The notes: generated by a model not told the origin, from the sequence alone. Shown: positions 9,948 through 20,345, numbered from the stretch's first letter. The stretch: DNA of 64,000 bases from Acinetobacter silvestris (GCF_002135235.1 NZ_NEGB01000002.1:248001-312000); one strand, 5' to 3'. Numbers and translations: made by a program.

Positions 9948-11405
9948 TTATGCATTTGTTTCAGCAGGAACTTTTGGATAATTTACGCCACACATTTGTT
10001 CAGCAATACGTAATACTTGACAACTATAACCGACTTCGTTGTCGTACCACACATAAGCAGTTAAACGTGTACCAGAAGTAATTGTTGCCTGAGCATCAAA
10101 TACACCTGCTGTACGTGAACCAATAAAGTCAGAAGATACAACTTCAGTCGAATTCGTATAACCAATCTGACCTTGAAGGTTTGAATTAATTGAAATTTGA
10201 CGAATATATTCGTTTACTGCTTCACGATCTACTTCTTTCTCAAGGGTTAAATTAAGAATTGCAAGCGATACGTTTGGTGTAGGAACACGTACTGAGTTCC
10301 CTGTCAATTTACCTTGTAACTGTGGTAAAGCTTTAGCAACAGCTTTAGCAGCACCAGTTTCAGTAATCACCATATTTAACGTTGCAGCACGACCGCGACG
10401 ATCTGCTTTATGGTAGTTATCAATTAAGTTTTGGTCATTCGTGAACGAGTGAACTGTTTCAACATGACCATTAATTACATGATACTTATCATTCAACACT
10501 TTAAGTACAGGTGTAATGGCATTGGTGGTACAGCTTGCCGCAGAGATGATTTTATCTTCATCTAAAATATCAGTATGATTTACACCATAAACAACATTTT
10601 TCATTTCGCCTTTACTTGGAGCAGTCAAGACTACACGAGCCACGCCTGGGCATTTTAAATGTTCAGCAAGACCTACCGCATCACGCCATTTACCGGTGTT
10701 ATCAATCACTAATGCATTATTAATACCAAATGCAGTGTAATCAACTTCAGCAGGGCTAGATGCATAAATTACTTTAATGAAGTTACCATTGGCAATGATG
10801 GCTTCATTGGCTTCATCTACAGAAATTGTCCCTGCAAATGGACCATGAATTGAGTCACGACGCAATAAAGATGCACGTTTTTCTAAATCACCATCAGATG
10901 ATTTACGAACTACGATTGCTTTTAGGTTTAAACCACGACCCAAACCAGATTGACCAATAATCAAACGTGCAAGGATACGACCGATACGACCAAAACCATA
11001 AAGAACAACATCTTTCGGTTCAACCGCAGCAGGATTACCTTCTAGTGATTTTACTGCTTTAGCAACAAATGCATCAACATCGCCGCCTTGCTCTTTGTAT
11101 TCAACTGCAAGTTTACCTAAATCAACTTCAGCAGAACCAATGTTTTCTAATTTTGCTAGAGCTTCAAGGATAGGGAATGTATGAACAACAGAAAGTTCAA
11201 CATCCATCATACGCGTACGACGGTGTGCTTTCAAAATTTGAATAACTGAACGGTTGACTAAAGAACGACCGTAAACAGAAGTGACAATGTTTTTCTCACG
11301 GTATAATTGACCGATGACCGCAATCATACGTTCCGCAATTTCTTCACGGTTTTTCCAGCGACCTTGGTGCTCTGCATGTAGGGCGGTGATAGTCTCTTTG
11401 CTCAC
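9948..11405 (-). CDS. gap: Glyceraldehyde-3-phosphate dehydrogenase, long form
   Basis: This 485-residue enzyme oxidises glyceraldehyde 3-phosphate with NAD(P) and phosphate in glycolysis or gluconeogenesis. The GAPDH core starts at the NAD-binding GFGRIGR (residues 137-143). It has catalytic SAASCTTN with Cys292, and ends with WYDNEVGYSCQVLR. About 130 extra N-terminal residues, mostly helical, precede the core; ordinary GAPDH is near 335. Long GAPDHs of this kind are, from memory, found in Pseudomonas and Acinetobacter. The extension looks conserved in character (NRSVIQILKAHRRTR) and not like a false start. Confidence 0.95.
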   Translation of the reverse strand: MSKETITALHAEHQGRWKNREEIAERMIAVIGQLYREKNIVTSVYGRSLVNRSVIQILKAHRRTRMMDVELSVVHTFPILEALAKLENIGSAEVDLGKLAVEYKEQGGDVDAFVAKAVKSLEGNPAAVEPKDVVLYGFGRIGRILARLIIGQSGLGRGLNLKAIVVRKSSDGDLEKRASLLRRDSIHGPFAGTISVDEANEAIIANGNFIKVIYASSPAEVDYTAFGINNALVIDNTGKWRDAVGLAEHLKCPGVARVVLTAPSKGEMKNVVYGVNHTDILDEDKIISAASCTTNAITPVLKVLNDKYHVINGHVETVHSFTNDQNLIDNYHKADRRGRAATLNMVITETGAAKAVAKALPQLQGKLTGNSVRVPTPNVSLAILNLTLEKEVDREAVNEYIRQISINSNLQGQIGYTNSTEVVSSDFIGSRTAGVFDAQATITSGTRLTAYVWYDNEVGYSCQVLRIAEQMCGVNYPKVPAETNA

Positions 11406-11638
11406 AGATACGTCCTCTATTTATGTATATCTAAACTAAATTTCAAAACCCGACAATTGTAAAGGAATTCTCAAAAAGAATGAATCAAAAGCTGATACAG
11501 TGACGTACTTTTTCCGATATATTCACTATAAACTGACAAAATAGTCATAATTATTATCTTGATTGCTATTTTTATAATTAAAAAGCATCAGATCCTCCTC
11601 ATACATTCAGAGTTATTCACTCTTTCAATCGCTCATTA

Positions 11639-12565
11639 TCACAATTTTTTATCTAATTGAGTAATATTTTTGGTTAAATTTTGAGTTCTTATTCGTTGCT
11701 TATACAAATGTAGAATCCCTTCCAAAACCAGTAATGCAACAGCAAACCAAATCGGAATGTAAGTCAACCATTCATCCGTACCAATACTCTCACCTAAAGC
11801 TAATGAGACTAGCGCAAGTAGTACAGGTTCCAAATAACTGAGTAATCCGAAAAGTGTCATCGGCAAAAATCGACTTGCCAAAATATAGCTACCTAATCCA
11901 ATTGCACTTAACACACCTAAACCAGCTACTACTAAAAACAAACTCGGCACTTCAAAAAATTTCAAATAAGGCATAAGCCCTATTTGGGTAAAATATATTG
12001 CAATTGGCATACAAATAACGATATCCCACCAAAAACCGCCTAAATTATCAGTATGAAGTTTTTTACGGATAAGAAAATAGAGTGAATATCCTACGGCAAC
12101 AGATAACGTTTCCCATGCAATTGTTTCCAAGCGCCAAAACTCATGGGCTACACCAAAAAAAGCAAAAACTACGGCAAACATCTGGAATTTAGATAATTTT
12201 TCTTTATAAACCAAGCTTCCAACCAAAACCAGTACTAAGGGTAAAAGAAAATAGCCCAAAGAAACCTGTAAGCCCCGACCATTCATTGGCCCCCACAAAA
12301 AAAGCCACAATTGAAAACAACTGAGAAGCGAAGTGGTTATTAAAGCTAATAACAATATTGGTTTTTGAATAACTCTATGCAAAATGGTTTTTACATGAAC
12401 CATATCGCCACTAAACAACATAAATAAAGTCAGAAATGGTAAAGTTGAAATAATTCGCCAGCCAAAAGTTTGCTGACTATCAAAATCACCTAATAATTGC
12501 GTATAAAAATATAAAACACCAAAAGTGGCAGATGCCAGCACAGACAATGCAATCCCTTTAAACAT
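11639..12565 (-). CDS. RarD-like EamA-family transporter
   Basis: This 308-residue inner-membrane protein has about ten hydrophobic helices in two EamA repeats. Features such as an early R in FGWRIIST, LFLWGPMNGRGLQVSLGYFLLPL and LLSYLEPVLLALVSLALGE follow the RarD branch of the drug/metabolite exporters. The substrate is unknown. It stands alone between gap and the lipocalin. The C-terminal tail is basic and cytoplasmic-looking. Confidence 0.85.
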   Translation of the reverse strand: MFKGIALSVLASATFGVLYFYTQLLGDFDSQQTFGWRIISTLPFLTLFMLFSGDMVHVKTILHRVIQKPILLLALITTSLLSCFQLWLFLWGPMNGRGLQVSLGYFLLPLVLVLVGSLVYKEKLSKFQMFAVVFAFFGVAHEFWRLETIAWETLSVAVGYSLYFLIRKKLHTDNLGGFWWDIVICMPIAIYFTQIGLMPYLKFFEVPSLFLVVAGLGVLSAIGLGSYILASRFLPMTLFGLLSYLEPVLLALVSLALGESIGTDEWLTYIPIWFAVALLVLEGILHLYKQRIRTQNLTKNITQLDKKL

Positions 12566-12871
12566 CGCGAATTTAGCCCATCATCTGAAAAAATTTATTA
12601 TACAGAAAGACGTTATCTTAATAGTAAAAATCAACCATTTTTTAATCTTAAATAGTGTGAATAATATCTAACGGACTATTTATAATTTCAGTTTTAGCAT
12701 TTGAATTTAATGGAGCTATGCAGTAGATCAATCTTGGATTTATAACTTTTACGGTAAAAATGACAGTTTTAATGATTATTTCTATAATCCTGAATCATTG
12801 AATATATTCTCTATTTAAATTATTTTTAATTCCATAATTTCGCACCTCCCAAGTCGTTTATTGACAACTCA
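12566..12871. other. Intergenic gap with possible coding remnant
   Basis: There is no complete gene. A start-less open stretch on the plus strand around 12712-12819 encodes an aromatic and Asn-rich peptide (containing DQSWIYNFYGKNDSFNDYF) bounded by TAA codons. It may be a decayed gene fragment or chance in AT-rich DNA. Confidence 0.3.
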
Positions 12872-13459
12872 TTAGGGCTCAGTTTGTTCAGTTCGAATAA
12901 TATCTTTTAAATCAAAACCAAGTGTTTGTGCATAGTGTAAATACTCATTCACAATTAGCTTATCGGGATGAGGTACGCGTGATAATAACCATAAATATTT
13001 CCGTCTAGGCTCTCCCACTAAAGCCATTTGATAATTTTCATCCAATTTTAGAATCCAATAATCCCCTCTAATAATTGGAACCCAGCGAATCGCCTCAGGT
13101 AAAAATCCAACTTTTAATTTACTATTAAAAGGCTCATTCACAACAAAAGCCTCCCCTAAAGCTTGCTGTAATACGCCACGCTCATCATAACAACGGTTAT
13201 CAATTGCAATATTCCCATTCACATTTACAGTGTATCGAGCAGTGACATCACGGGCACACTGATTCTGAAAATACATCGGTTTCCGTGCAATTTCATACCA
13301 AACGCCCAAATATTTATCTAGCTCTACTCTTTCCACAGTAGGTAATGTCTGATTCTCAGCATAAGCCAATTGCATACACATAAAAGATGATATCAATACA
13401 GTACAACTGATGATTTTTATGCCTATTTCAGTAGTATAAGTCATTAAATTATTATTCAT
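12872..13459 (-). CDS. Lipocalin family protein, Blc-like
   Basis: This 195-residue secreted lipocalin has an N-terminal hydrophobic signal ending near QLAYA. There is no good lipobox, so it is probably not lipidated as E. coli Blc is. The lipocalin signature is LDKYLGVWYEIARKPMYFQ, followed by RGDYWILKLDENYQMALVGEP and LWLLSRVP. Bacterial lipocalins bind fatty acids or lysophospholipids in the envelope. ATG codons 5 codons apart leave the exact start uncertain. It lies downstream of uvrB. Confidence 0.9.
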   Translation of the reverse strand: MNNNLMTYTTEIGIKIISCTVLISSFMCMQLAYAENQTLPTVERVELDKYLGVWYEIARKPMYFQNQCARDVTARYTVNVNGNIAIDNRCYDERGVLQQALGEAFVVNEPFNSKLKVGFLPEAIRWVPIIRGDYWILKLDENYQMALVGEPRRKYLWLLSRVPHPDKLIVNEYLHYAQTLGFDLKDIIRTEQTEP

Positions 13460-13471
13460 AATACGCTACAC

Positions 13472-13515
13472 ATACCTCTATCTTTTTATTCTTGCTTTAT
13501 GAAAGATAGAGGTAT
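13472..13515. repeat. 14-bp hairpin between uvrB and the lipocalin gene
   Basis: ATACCTCTATCTTT (13472-13485) is the perfect complement of AAAGATAGAGGTAT (13502-13515), with a 16-base loop. A T run follows on the plus strand but not on the minus strand, where the flanking genes lie. It may be an RNA processing or termination structure or an operator just upstream of the lipocalin. Confidence 0.55.
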
Positions 13516-13566
13516 TTTTAAGTGTGTATTGTATTGAAATGTACCTTAAAACTAAAAGTAACCTGA

Positions 13567-15588
13567 TTATTTCAACATATGTGTTTTCAATCTTACAATT
13601 TCATCACGCAAACGGGCTGCTTGTTCAAACTGCAACTCTTTCGATGCCTTTAACATCTCTTTTTCTAACTTCGCCATGTGTTTGGTAAATAACTTCATAT
13701 CAGACAAAATATGACGTTCATCCGCCGTTAATACTTTAGCTTGACCAATAATTGGATCTTCGAATTGATCATCTTCAAGTACTTCACCCGTATCAATTTC
13801 TCGAATTGCTTGGCGCACAGTACTACGTGGAGTAATGCCATGTTCTTTATTAAATTCAATCTGTTTTTCACGACGGCGTTCCGTTTCCTTGATCGCTTTA
13901 CGCATAGATTCAGTAATGCGGTCAGCATACAAAATCGCTTTACCCTTAACATTACGTGCAGCTCGTCCAATGGTTTGAATCAATGCGCGTTCTGAACGTA
14001 AGAATCCCTCTTTATCAGCATCTAAAATAGCCACTAAAGATACTTCAGGCATATCCAACCCTTCACGCAATAGGTTAATTCCGATCAATACATCATGTAC
14101 GCCTGTACGTAATTCATGAATGATCTTAACTCGTTCTACCGTATCAATATCGGAGTGTAAATACGCGACTTTCACCCCATATTCTTTTAAGTAAGAGGTT
14201 AAATCTTCTGCCATACGCTTGGTCAAAGTAGTAATTAAAACTCGCTCATTCAATGCTGCACGAATGTTAATCTCAGATAAAACGTCATCTACTTGTGTAA
14301 GCACTGGACGTACTTCAATTTCAGGATCGAGCAATCCCGTTGGACGCACCACCTGTTCTGCAATTTGTTCAGATTTTTCTAATTCGTATTTCGCTGGTGT
14401 AGCACTGACATAGATAGTCGTTGGAACAATGCGCTCCCACTCTTCAAATTGCATTGGGCGATTGTCTAAGGCACTGGGTAAGCGAAATCCATAATTCACT
14501 AAATTTTCTTTACGTGAACGGTCACCTTTATACATAGCGCCAATTTGTGGCACCGTCACATGCGATTCATCAATAATGAGTAATGCATCATCTGGCAAAT
14601 AATCAAATAAGGTCGGGGGTGCTTCACCAGATGGCCGGCCAGATAAATGCCGTGAATAGTTTTCAATACCATTGGTATAACCCAGCTGCTGCATCATCTC
14701 TAAGTCATAACGGGTGCGTTGTTCAATCCGCTGTGCTTCGAGTAATTTATCGTGTTCTTTAAAGAAAATTAAGCGCTCTGCTAATTCTTCACGAATGGTA
14801 CCAATCGCACGAGTTAAATTATCTTTTGGCGTAACGTAATGGCTTTTAGGATAAATGGTGACACGTGGTGCTTTACGCACCAATTTCCCATTAATTGGAT
14901 CAAACCAACGAATGGAATCCACTTCATCATCAAATAATTCAATCCTAATCGCGTGTTGATCGGACTCGGCAGGGAAAATATCAATAATTTCACCGCGAAT
15001 TCGATAAGTACCACGTAAAAACTCCAATTCATTCCGCGTATATTGCATCTCAACCAAACGACGAATAATGTCATCGCGGCTGATACGATCACCCTGCACA
15101 ATATGCAATAACATGCTCATATAAGCATTTGGATCGCCCAAACCATAAATAGCCGATACGGATGCCACAATAATCGCATCACGACGCTCTAATAATGAAC
15201 GCGTTGCCGAAAGACGCATCTGATCGATATGATCATTAATCGCAGAATCTTTTTCGATAAATGTATCTGAAGATGGTACATAAGCCTCAGGCTGATAATA
15301 ATCGTAATAACTCACGAAATATTCGACAGCATTGTTGGGGAAAAATGATTTGAACTCCCCATACAACTGCGCAGCCAAAGTCTTGTTATGCGCCATAACA
15401 ATCGTCGGTCGCTGTAACTGTGAAATGACATTGGCCATGGTATAGGTTTTACCCGAACCTGTGACGCCAAGTAATAATTGATCGTGATAACCTTTACCCA
15501 CCCCTTGCACAAGCTTTTCAATCGCCTGCGGTTGATCTCCGGCAGGCTTATATGATGTTACCAGTTCAAAAGGCTGATGATCATTCAC
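13567..15588 (-). CDS. uvrB: Excinuclease ABC subunit B
   Basis: This 673-residue helicase-like subunit of nucleotide excision repair verifies damage delivered by UvrA and recruits UvrC. It has Walker A GVTGSGKT near residue 40, the beta-hairpin [19 protein letters not shown]-like IDESHVT, motif [11 protein letters not shown] and a C-terminal UVR domain ([19 protein letters not shown]). Full length for the family. Confidence 0.98.
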   Translation of the reverse strand: MNDHQPFELVTSYKPAGDQPQAIEKLVQGVGKGYHDQLLLGVTGSGKTYTMANVISQLQRPTIVMAHNKTLAAQLYGEFKSFFPNNAVEYFVSYYDYYQPEAYVPSSDTFIEKDSAINDHIDQMRLSATRSLLERRDAIIVASVSAIYGLGDPNAYMSMLLHIVQGDRISRDDIIRRLVEMQYTRNELEFLRGTYRIRGEIIDIFPAESDQHAIRIELFDDEVDSIRWFDPINGKLVRKAPRVTIYPKSHYVTPKDNLTRAIGTIREELAERLIFFKEHDKLLEAQRIEQRTRYDLEMMQQLGYTNGIENYSRHLSGRPSGEAPPTLFDYLPDDALLIIDESHVTVPQIGAMYKGDRSRKENLVNYGFRLPSALDNRPMQFEEWERIVPTTIYVSATPAKYELEKSEQIAEQVVRPTGLLDPEIEVRPVLTQVDDVLSEINIRAALNERVLITTLTKRMAEDLTSYLKEYGVKVAYLHSDIDTVERVKIIHELRTGVHDVLIGINLLREGLDMPEVSLVAILDADKEGFLRSERALIQTIGRAARNVKGKAILYADRITESMRKAIKETERRREKQIEFNKEHGITPRSTVRQAIREIDTGEVLEDDQFEDPIIGQAKVLTADERHILSDMKLFTKHMAKLEKEMLKASKELQFEQAARLRDEIVRLKTHMLK

Positions 15589-15853
15589 AGATAAACTCTC
15601 TCTATGTTTTATGGATGCTATAGCTTATCAGATGCAAATAAACATACCTGTATAAACCATAGAGCATGCTTTAAATTTTGCTCTTTAAAATAAAAATCAG
15701 AAATGCCTGATCTCAAACGATAATAGCAAGAAAATTGTTAAGTATTTGAGCTTTTAATAATGGGGATATATTCTTTATATTCAAGTAAATTCACTTGACC
15801 TGCCCTGTATTCAACTGCAACATGGAAATACGCTGATAAAAATGTGAAATGCC

Positions 15854-16633
15854 ATGACCTATCAATATCATGATGAAAGTATTATTAAGCACTTACCCGA
15901 AGATACTGTTTTTGTTTTTGGGAGCAATATGGCGGGTACACATCAAGGTGGAGCAGCAAAAATAGCACTACAAAATTTTGGTGCAATGAAAGGTGTCGGT
16001 CGTGGCTGGTCAGGACAAAGTTATGCCATTCCCACGATGAATGAGCATTTACAACAAATGCCCCTTTCCCAAATTCAACACTATATTGATGACTTTAAAA
16101 TCTATACCAAAAATCATCCTAAAACCAAATATTTCATTACTGCGGTTGGATGTGGTGTTGCTGGCTATAAAGTCGAAGAAATTGCACCGATGTTTAAAGG
16201 CATTTCACATAATGTGATTTTTCCAATTTCTTTTAGAGCTTTTGTGGAAAAAACACTGCCTAAATTAAATCAACATTTAGTCCAAAGCTTTATTGATGAT
16301 GACATCATTTTTAATGATAATTTAGACCAAGCCATTGCCCAACTCAAGCTAACGGATGCTGAAAAAAGTTTAGCCACGATTGTGATTAATACCCCTATGT
16401 ATCCAATTGATAGTAATGGTCGGGATCGTAGTTTTGAAATTAACGATATTTTAAACACCTTACGAAATAAAATCTCTCAGTTTGAAAATAATGCTCAAAA
16501 TTCTGAAATTTTTGGTGGTGTTATCTTAGCTTTATTAGAATTATATAATATCAATGAAAAGGATTTTGTCGATGTATGGAATGGTGAGCGAGAAATATCA
16601 CCGCCACGCGCAGCGAATAAAGCTAAAAAATAA
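15854..16633 (+). CDS. Macrodomain-like hypothetical protein
   Basis: This 259-residue soluble protein has an N-terminal part with FVFGSNMAGTHQGGAAKIAL, GRGWSGQSYAIPTM and FITAVGCGVAGYKVEEIAPMF. That arrangement resembles macrodomain or phage-type nucleotide/ADP-ribose-binding proteins. The C-terminal half (about residues 140-259) is helical and I do not recognise it; it contains PMYPIDSNGRDRSFEI. No operon partners are visible. ADP-ribose binding is a guess from the N-terminal motif pattern. Confidence 0.65.
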   Translation: MTYQYHDESIIKHLPEDTVFVFGSNMAGTHQGGAAKIALQNFGAMKGVGRGWSGQSYAIPTMNEHLQQMPLSQIQHYIDDFKIYTKNHPKTKYFITAVGCGVAGYKVEEIAPMFKGISHNVIFPISFRAFVEKTLPKLNQHLVQSFIDDDIIFNDNLDQAIAQLKLTDAEKSLATIVINTPMYPIDSNGRDRSFEINDILNTLRNKISQFENNAQNSEIFGGVILALLELYNINEKDFVDVWNGEREISPPRAANKAKK

Positions 16634-16713
16634 ATGATAAATATTCAAAAATTAGGCAATACATCATGCTATAAAAATGAAAAAATGTGCTTTTTAAAAT
16701 GATCGTTCTAACC

Positions 16714-16744
16714 AAAAAATAGGTGCAAATGCACCTATTTTTTA
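16714..16744. terminator. Terminator between macrodomain gene and small basic gene
   Basis: AAAAAATAGGTGC and GCACCTATTTTTT pair perfectly around an AAAT loop. A and T tracts on both sides suit the two convergent genes. Confidence 0.85.
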
Positions 16745-16757
16745 TGAACGCTAAATA

Positions 16758-16940
16758 TTAGCGTTTACCGAATGAACGACGCGTACCACGCGGCGGCATC
16801 CATGTTCGATCAGCATATGGCTGTGGTTTTGGACGTAGATCTTCAACTTCTTCATCCGCACTTTTGGCATCATTTGCTTGCTTAATCGGAAAAGGTAAAT
16901 TAACCAAAGGTTTTTTCTTGGGAGAATTTTGGGTGCTCAT
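16758..16940 (-). CDS. Small basic proline-rich hypothetical protein
   Basis: This 60-residue protein reads from ATG at 16940 (a GTG three codons earlier is possible). It is unstructured-looking, with lysine/proline N-terminus, acidic middle (DAKSADEEVEDLRP) and basic end RGTRRSFGKR. No signal or membrane segment. The shared terminator next to its stop supports a real gene. Function unknown. Confidence 0.65.
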   Translation of the reverse strand: MSTQNSPKKKPLVNLPFPIKQANDAKSADEEVEDLRPKPQPYADRTWMPPRGTRRSFGKR

Positions 16941-17158
16941 GTGATTCACTCAATTTAATCTGCACATATTGTACGAAAAAAATAGAAGCTGTGCGAGTAA
17001 AGATCCTTTCATTTTCGTAATTCAATCTTTTGATACACTAAAATTTAAAACTTTTATCACTTTTTATGAATTTACACAGATACTGGGCAACGAATCTTCT
17101 ATTTTTAAGCTAAGATAGTCTGCTTTTATTTTTTATCCCTATTAAGAAGGAATATGCC

Positions 17159-18385
17159 GTGGACGTACGTCTCTCTGATCGTGTAAATGCTATCAAACCG
17201 TCTCCAACGCTTGCTGTTACCAACAAAGCTGCTGAACTTAAAGCTGCTGGTAAAAACGTGATTGGTTTGGGTGCAGGTGAACCTGATTTCGACACCCCAC
17301 AACACATCAAAGATGCAGCAATTGCAGCGATTAATAATGGTTTTACTAAATATACAGCTGTTGATGGTACGCCTGGCCTTAAAAAAGCAATTATTGCAAA
17401 ATTTAAACGTGATAACAATTTAGACTATGCAGCAAACCAAATTTTGGTTTCTTGTGGTGGTAAACAATCATTCTTTAACTTAGCTTTGGCTTTGTTAAAC
17501 AAAGGTGATGAAGTGATCATCCCTGCACCTTACTGGGTAAGCTATCCAGATATGGTGATTATCGCTGAAGGTGTTCCAGTTGTAGTGAAATGTGGTGAAG
17601 AACAACGTTTCAAAATCACCCCTGCACAATTGGAAGCTGCAATCACTGACAAAACACGTTTAGTGGTACTTAACAGCCCATCTAACCCAACAGGTATGAT
17701 TTACACTAAAGCTGAATTAGAAGCTTTGGCTGAAGTCCTGCGTAAATACCCAGAAGTTTATATCGCTTCTGATGATATGTACGAACCAATCCGTTGGGAT
17801 GATGAGTTCTACAACATCGTAACTGTTGCTCCAGACCTTTATGACCGTACAATCGTGCTAAACGGTGTATCTAAAGCCTATGCAATGACTGGCTGGCGTA
17901 TTGGTTATGCAGCGGGTCCTGCAAAATTGATTGGTGCAATGAAAAAAATCCAATCTCAATCAACTTCAAATCCAACTTCAATTTCGCAAATTGCTGCTGA
18001 AGCTGCATTGAATGGTTCTCAAGAAGTTCTTGAGCCAATGATTGAAGCATTCAAACGTCGTCATGACTTAGTGGTAAAAGGCTTAAATGACATCAATGGT
18101 ATCACTTGCTTACCTGCTGATGGTGCGTTCTATGCTTACGCGAATATCAAACCGTTAATTCGTGCGAAAGGTTTAAAATCTTGCACAGAATTCTCTGAAT
18201 GGTTATTGGAAGAAACGGGGGTTGCAGTGGTTCCTGGTGATGCATTCGGCTTAGGCGGTTTCATGCGTATTTCATATGCAACTGCTGACGACGTTCTTGT
18301 TGATGCACTTGCACGCCTTAAAAAAGCTGCTGATTCAATTGAAGGCGTAGACGCTGCGATTGCTTCTATTGCTGCTGAAAAATAA
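17159..18385 (+). CDS. Class I pyridoxal-phosphate aminotransferase (aspartate type)
   Basis: This 408-residue cytoplasmic PLP enzyme of fold type I, aspartate aminotransferase subfamily, uses a GTG start at 17159 chosen by AAGAAGGA just upstream. A nearby ATG is out of frame. Family features: GLGAGEPDFDTPQHI, SCGGKQSFFNL, NSPSNPTGMIY, the PLP lysine in NGVSKAYAMTGWRIGY and a late MRISYAT arginine. It probably transfers the amino group between aspartate and 2-oxoglutarate. Confidence 0.93.
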   Translation: MDVRLSDRVNAIKPSPTLAVTNKAAELKAAGKNVIGLGAGEPDFDTPQHIKDAAIAAINNGFTKYTAVDGTPGLKKAIIAKFKRDNNLDYAANQILVSCGGKQSFFNLALALLNKGDEVIIPAPYWVSYPDMVIIAEGVPVVVKCGEEQRFKITPAQLEAAITDKTRLVVLNSPSNPTGMIYTKAELEALAEVLRKYPEVYIASDDMYEPIRWDDEFYNIVTVAPDLYDRTIVLNGVSKAYAMTGWRIGYAAGPAKLIGAMKKIQSQSTSNPTSISQIAAEAALNGSQEVLEPMIEAFKRRHDLVVKGLNDINGITCLPADGAFYAYANIKPLIRAKGLKSCTEFSEWLLEETGVAVVPGDAFGLGGFMRISYATADDVLVDALARLKKAADSIEGVDAAIASIAAEK

Positions 18386-18401
18386 GAAAAAACTTTAGAA
18401 T

Positions 18402-18430
18402 AAAAAACCCGCATTCGTTGCGGGTTTTTT
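18402..18430 (+). terminator. Terminator after aminotransferase
   Basis: CCCGCA (18408-18413) and TGCGGG (18419-18424) form a hairpin with loop TTCGT, followed by a T run. The preceding A run allows bidirectional use with the convergent transporter gene. Confidence 0.85.
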
Positions 18431-18463
18431 ATTTACAATCATTTTTTATTCTTAGTTTCGGTT

Positions 18464-19306
18464 CTATTTAGTAGATGCTATATTTTTTCTGGATGCAAAA
18501 ATAACCACAGTTATTCCACATAAAACCACGACTGCCGACAAAATAACTCTTAGACTGACCTCTTCTCCAATAAATAAAGAACCACCTAAAATGGCAAAGC
18601 ATGGCACGCTTAATTGAACTGTACTTGCTGTTATGCGGTCAATATTTTTAACTATGGAATACCACAATACATAAGCAATACTTGACGTTAAACCGCCAGA
18701 AATCATTGCCAGCACAACCCCTTTTGTATTCATAAAAATATCTTGTTTCAGTACAAAACTAACAATAAGTACAATCGGTACAGCTACAATAAAATTAGCC
18801 AAACTACTGGATAACGGATTCAGCATACGTTTACCTGAAATACTATATGCAGCCCAAGCCAAACCTGAAATTCCCATCATTAAACTATAAAACAAACTCG
18901 GTGCACTGACTCCTGGCAGCAATAAAACAATAATCCCTGCTAAAGCAATCAGTAATCCAAATCCCTTTTGTAAATTTAGTATTTCACCATGAAAAATACC
19001 ATAAAACACCATGGTCAATTGCACTGTTCCAAAAAGTAACAATGCACCTACACCTGCATCAATTTTAACGTAGGCATATGTAAATGCTAAAATATAGGTT
19101 GCAAGAAACATTCCATTTTTAAAATTCCATTCTATTTTTGATCGTGCTGCACTTAACCACCAGATCACGAAAAGTACGACTGCTCCACTAACAATTCGAA
19201 TGGAACTAAAACTCATAGGATCAATTTGCTGACCCGCTAAAGCCAAACGGCATAACACTGAATTTGCAGCAAACGCGATCATTGCCAAAGTTATTTTAAA
19301 TAGCAT
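18464..19306 (-). CDS. EamA/DMT family transporter
   Basis: This 280-residue inner-membrane protein has about ten transmembrane helices in two EamA repeats. Start at 19306 is preferred because the earlier in-frame ATG would add a non-hydrophobic cysteine-containing leader; neither has a strong ribosome site. Motifs RIVSGAVVLFVIWW and AWAAYSISGKRML are typical of DMT exporters. The substrate is unknown. Upstream is the GFA-fold gene on the same strand. Confidence 0.85.
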   Translation of the reverse strand: MLFKITLAMIAFAANSVLCRLALAGQQIDPMSFSSIRIVSGAVVLFVIWWLSAARSKIEWNFKNGMFLATYILAFTYAYVKIDAGVGALLLFGTVQLTMVFYGIFHGEILNLQKGFGLLIALAGIIVLLLPGVSAPSLFYSLMMGISGLAWAAYSISGKRMLNPLSSSLANFIVAVPIVLIVSFVLKQDIFMNTKGVVLAMISGGLTSSIAYVLWYSIVKNIDRITASTVQLSVPCFAILGGSLFIGEEVSLRVILSAVVVLCGITVVIFASRKNIASTK

Positions 19307-19368
19307 TCTTGAGCATCCATATTCAACGACATAGCAGCTCAACCTTTAGATTCAAAGTATCCCAAACC

Positions 19369-19800
19369 CTAATTATGAGATGATTCTTGATTTGACCCAT
19401 TAAACAAGGCAACAACATCTGATTCTGTCAGTTTTTGAGTTTCATTTTTAAAACTATAAAATTCAGGTTTATTATCAATATAAATTTCCATATCAAAATT
19501 AAGGTCTTTAGGTTGCTCATCTAATGCAAAAACATTTACATTACAATAACTTTGATCTTTAGTACGCCAAAACAAAATGGTAGCACATTGATTACAAAAT
19601 CCACGCTCGCCCCATTCTGAAGACTCATATATAGACAGATAATCTTGCTTAATAAATTGCAAACTGCCTTGCTTAATATCGATGGTCATAATCACACCGC
19701 TGGTTTGCCTGCGACATATAAAACAGTGACAAACGTGTACATCATGATTTTTTAGTTGAACATTAAAAGTGGTTTGACCACATACACATTGCCCCTTCAT
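19369..19800 (-). CDS. GFA/CENP-V family zinc protein
   Basis: This 143-residue protein has a cysteine pattern typical of the GFA (glutathione-dependent formaldehyde-activating-like) fold: Cys5 and Cys7 in GQCVCG, Cys24, Cys26 and Cys29 in CHCFIC, and CNQCAT later. These bind structural and catalytic zinc. Many members have no proven formaldehyde role, so the exact function is unknown. It may be co-transcribed with the EamA transporter. Confidence 0.88.
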   Translation of the reverse strand: MKGQCVCGQTTFNVQLKNHDVHVCHCFICRRQTSGVIMTIDIKQGSLQFIKQDYLSIYESSEWGERGFCNQCATILFWRTKDQSYCNVNVFALDEQPKDLNFDMEIYIDNKPEFYSFKNETQKLTESDVVALFNGSNQESSHN

Positions 19801-20016
19801 TCAAATTCTCCATTATTTTTTTGATCTTTTCCTAAAACTCAATGATTTATAAATAAAAAATAATTAATCCAATTTTACGATAGCTCTGCATTTTTACAGA
19901 ATTCTATATCCATATTTATGCCATAAAAAAAAGCATTTGAAACAAAAATAAAATAGTAAAATCAAATAAATAATTTTAAACTTCAATTAGACAATACATT
20001 CAGTATTCTGATATTT

Positions 20017-20283
20017 ATGCGCTATAAAATTATTGATGCCTATCCTCAACACAATGTAAAAAGATATATTGCGAAATGTTTAAAACAGCAGTCACCTCAA
20101 TTTATTATTATAGAAAGTGCACGCACTTTATGTAAAGAACTCGATATTATTGATGTTAATCATCAATCCGCACAAGCAACCTGGGCAACAGGTGAAAAAA
20201 TTGCTCTGAATATTTTAGAAAGCTCAGATAGCCTTGATAAAATTTATGACTTAGATGCCCAATTCATTTATTGCAATCGTTAA
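20017..20283 (+). CDS. Small hypothetical protein
   Basis: This 88-residue protein shows no recognised domain. It looks alpha/beta and soluble, with one central hydrophobic strand (QFIIIESA). The ribosome site is weak. It is followed 62 bases later by a thioesterase gene on the same strand. Function unknown; coding status rests on ordinary composition and an isolated long frame. Confidence 0.55.
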   Translation: MRYKIIDAYPQHNVKRYIAKCLKQQSPQFIIIESARTLCKELDIIDVNHQSAQATWATGEKIALNILESSDSLDKIYDLDAQFIYCNR

Positions 20284-20345
20284 CATTTATCATTAATTTA
20301 TCAATCAAGTTTCTTTTTAGAACTGAATAATTTTAAGGATAAGAC

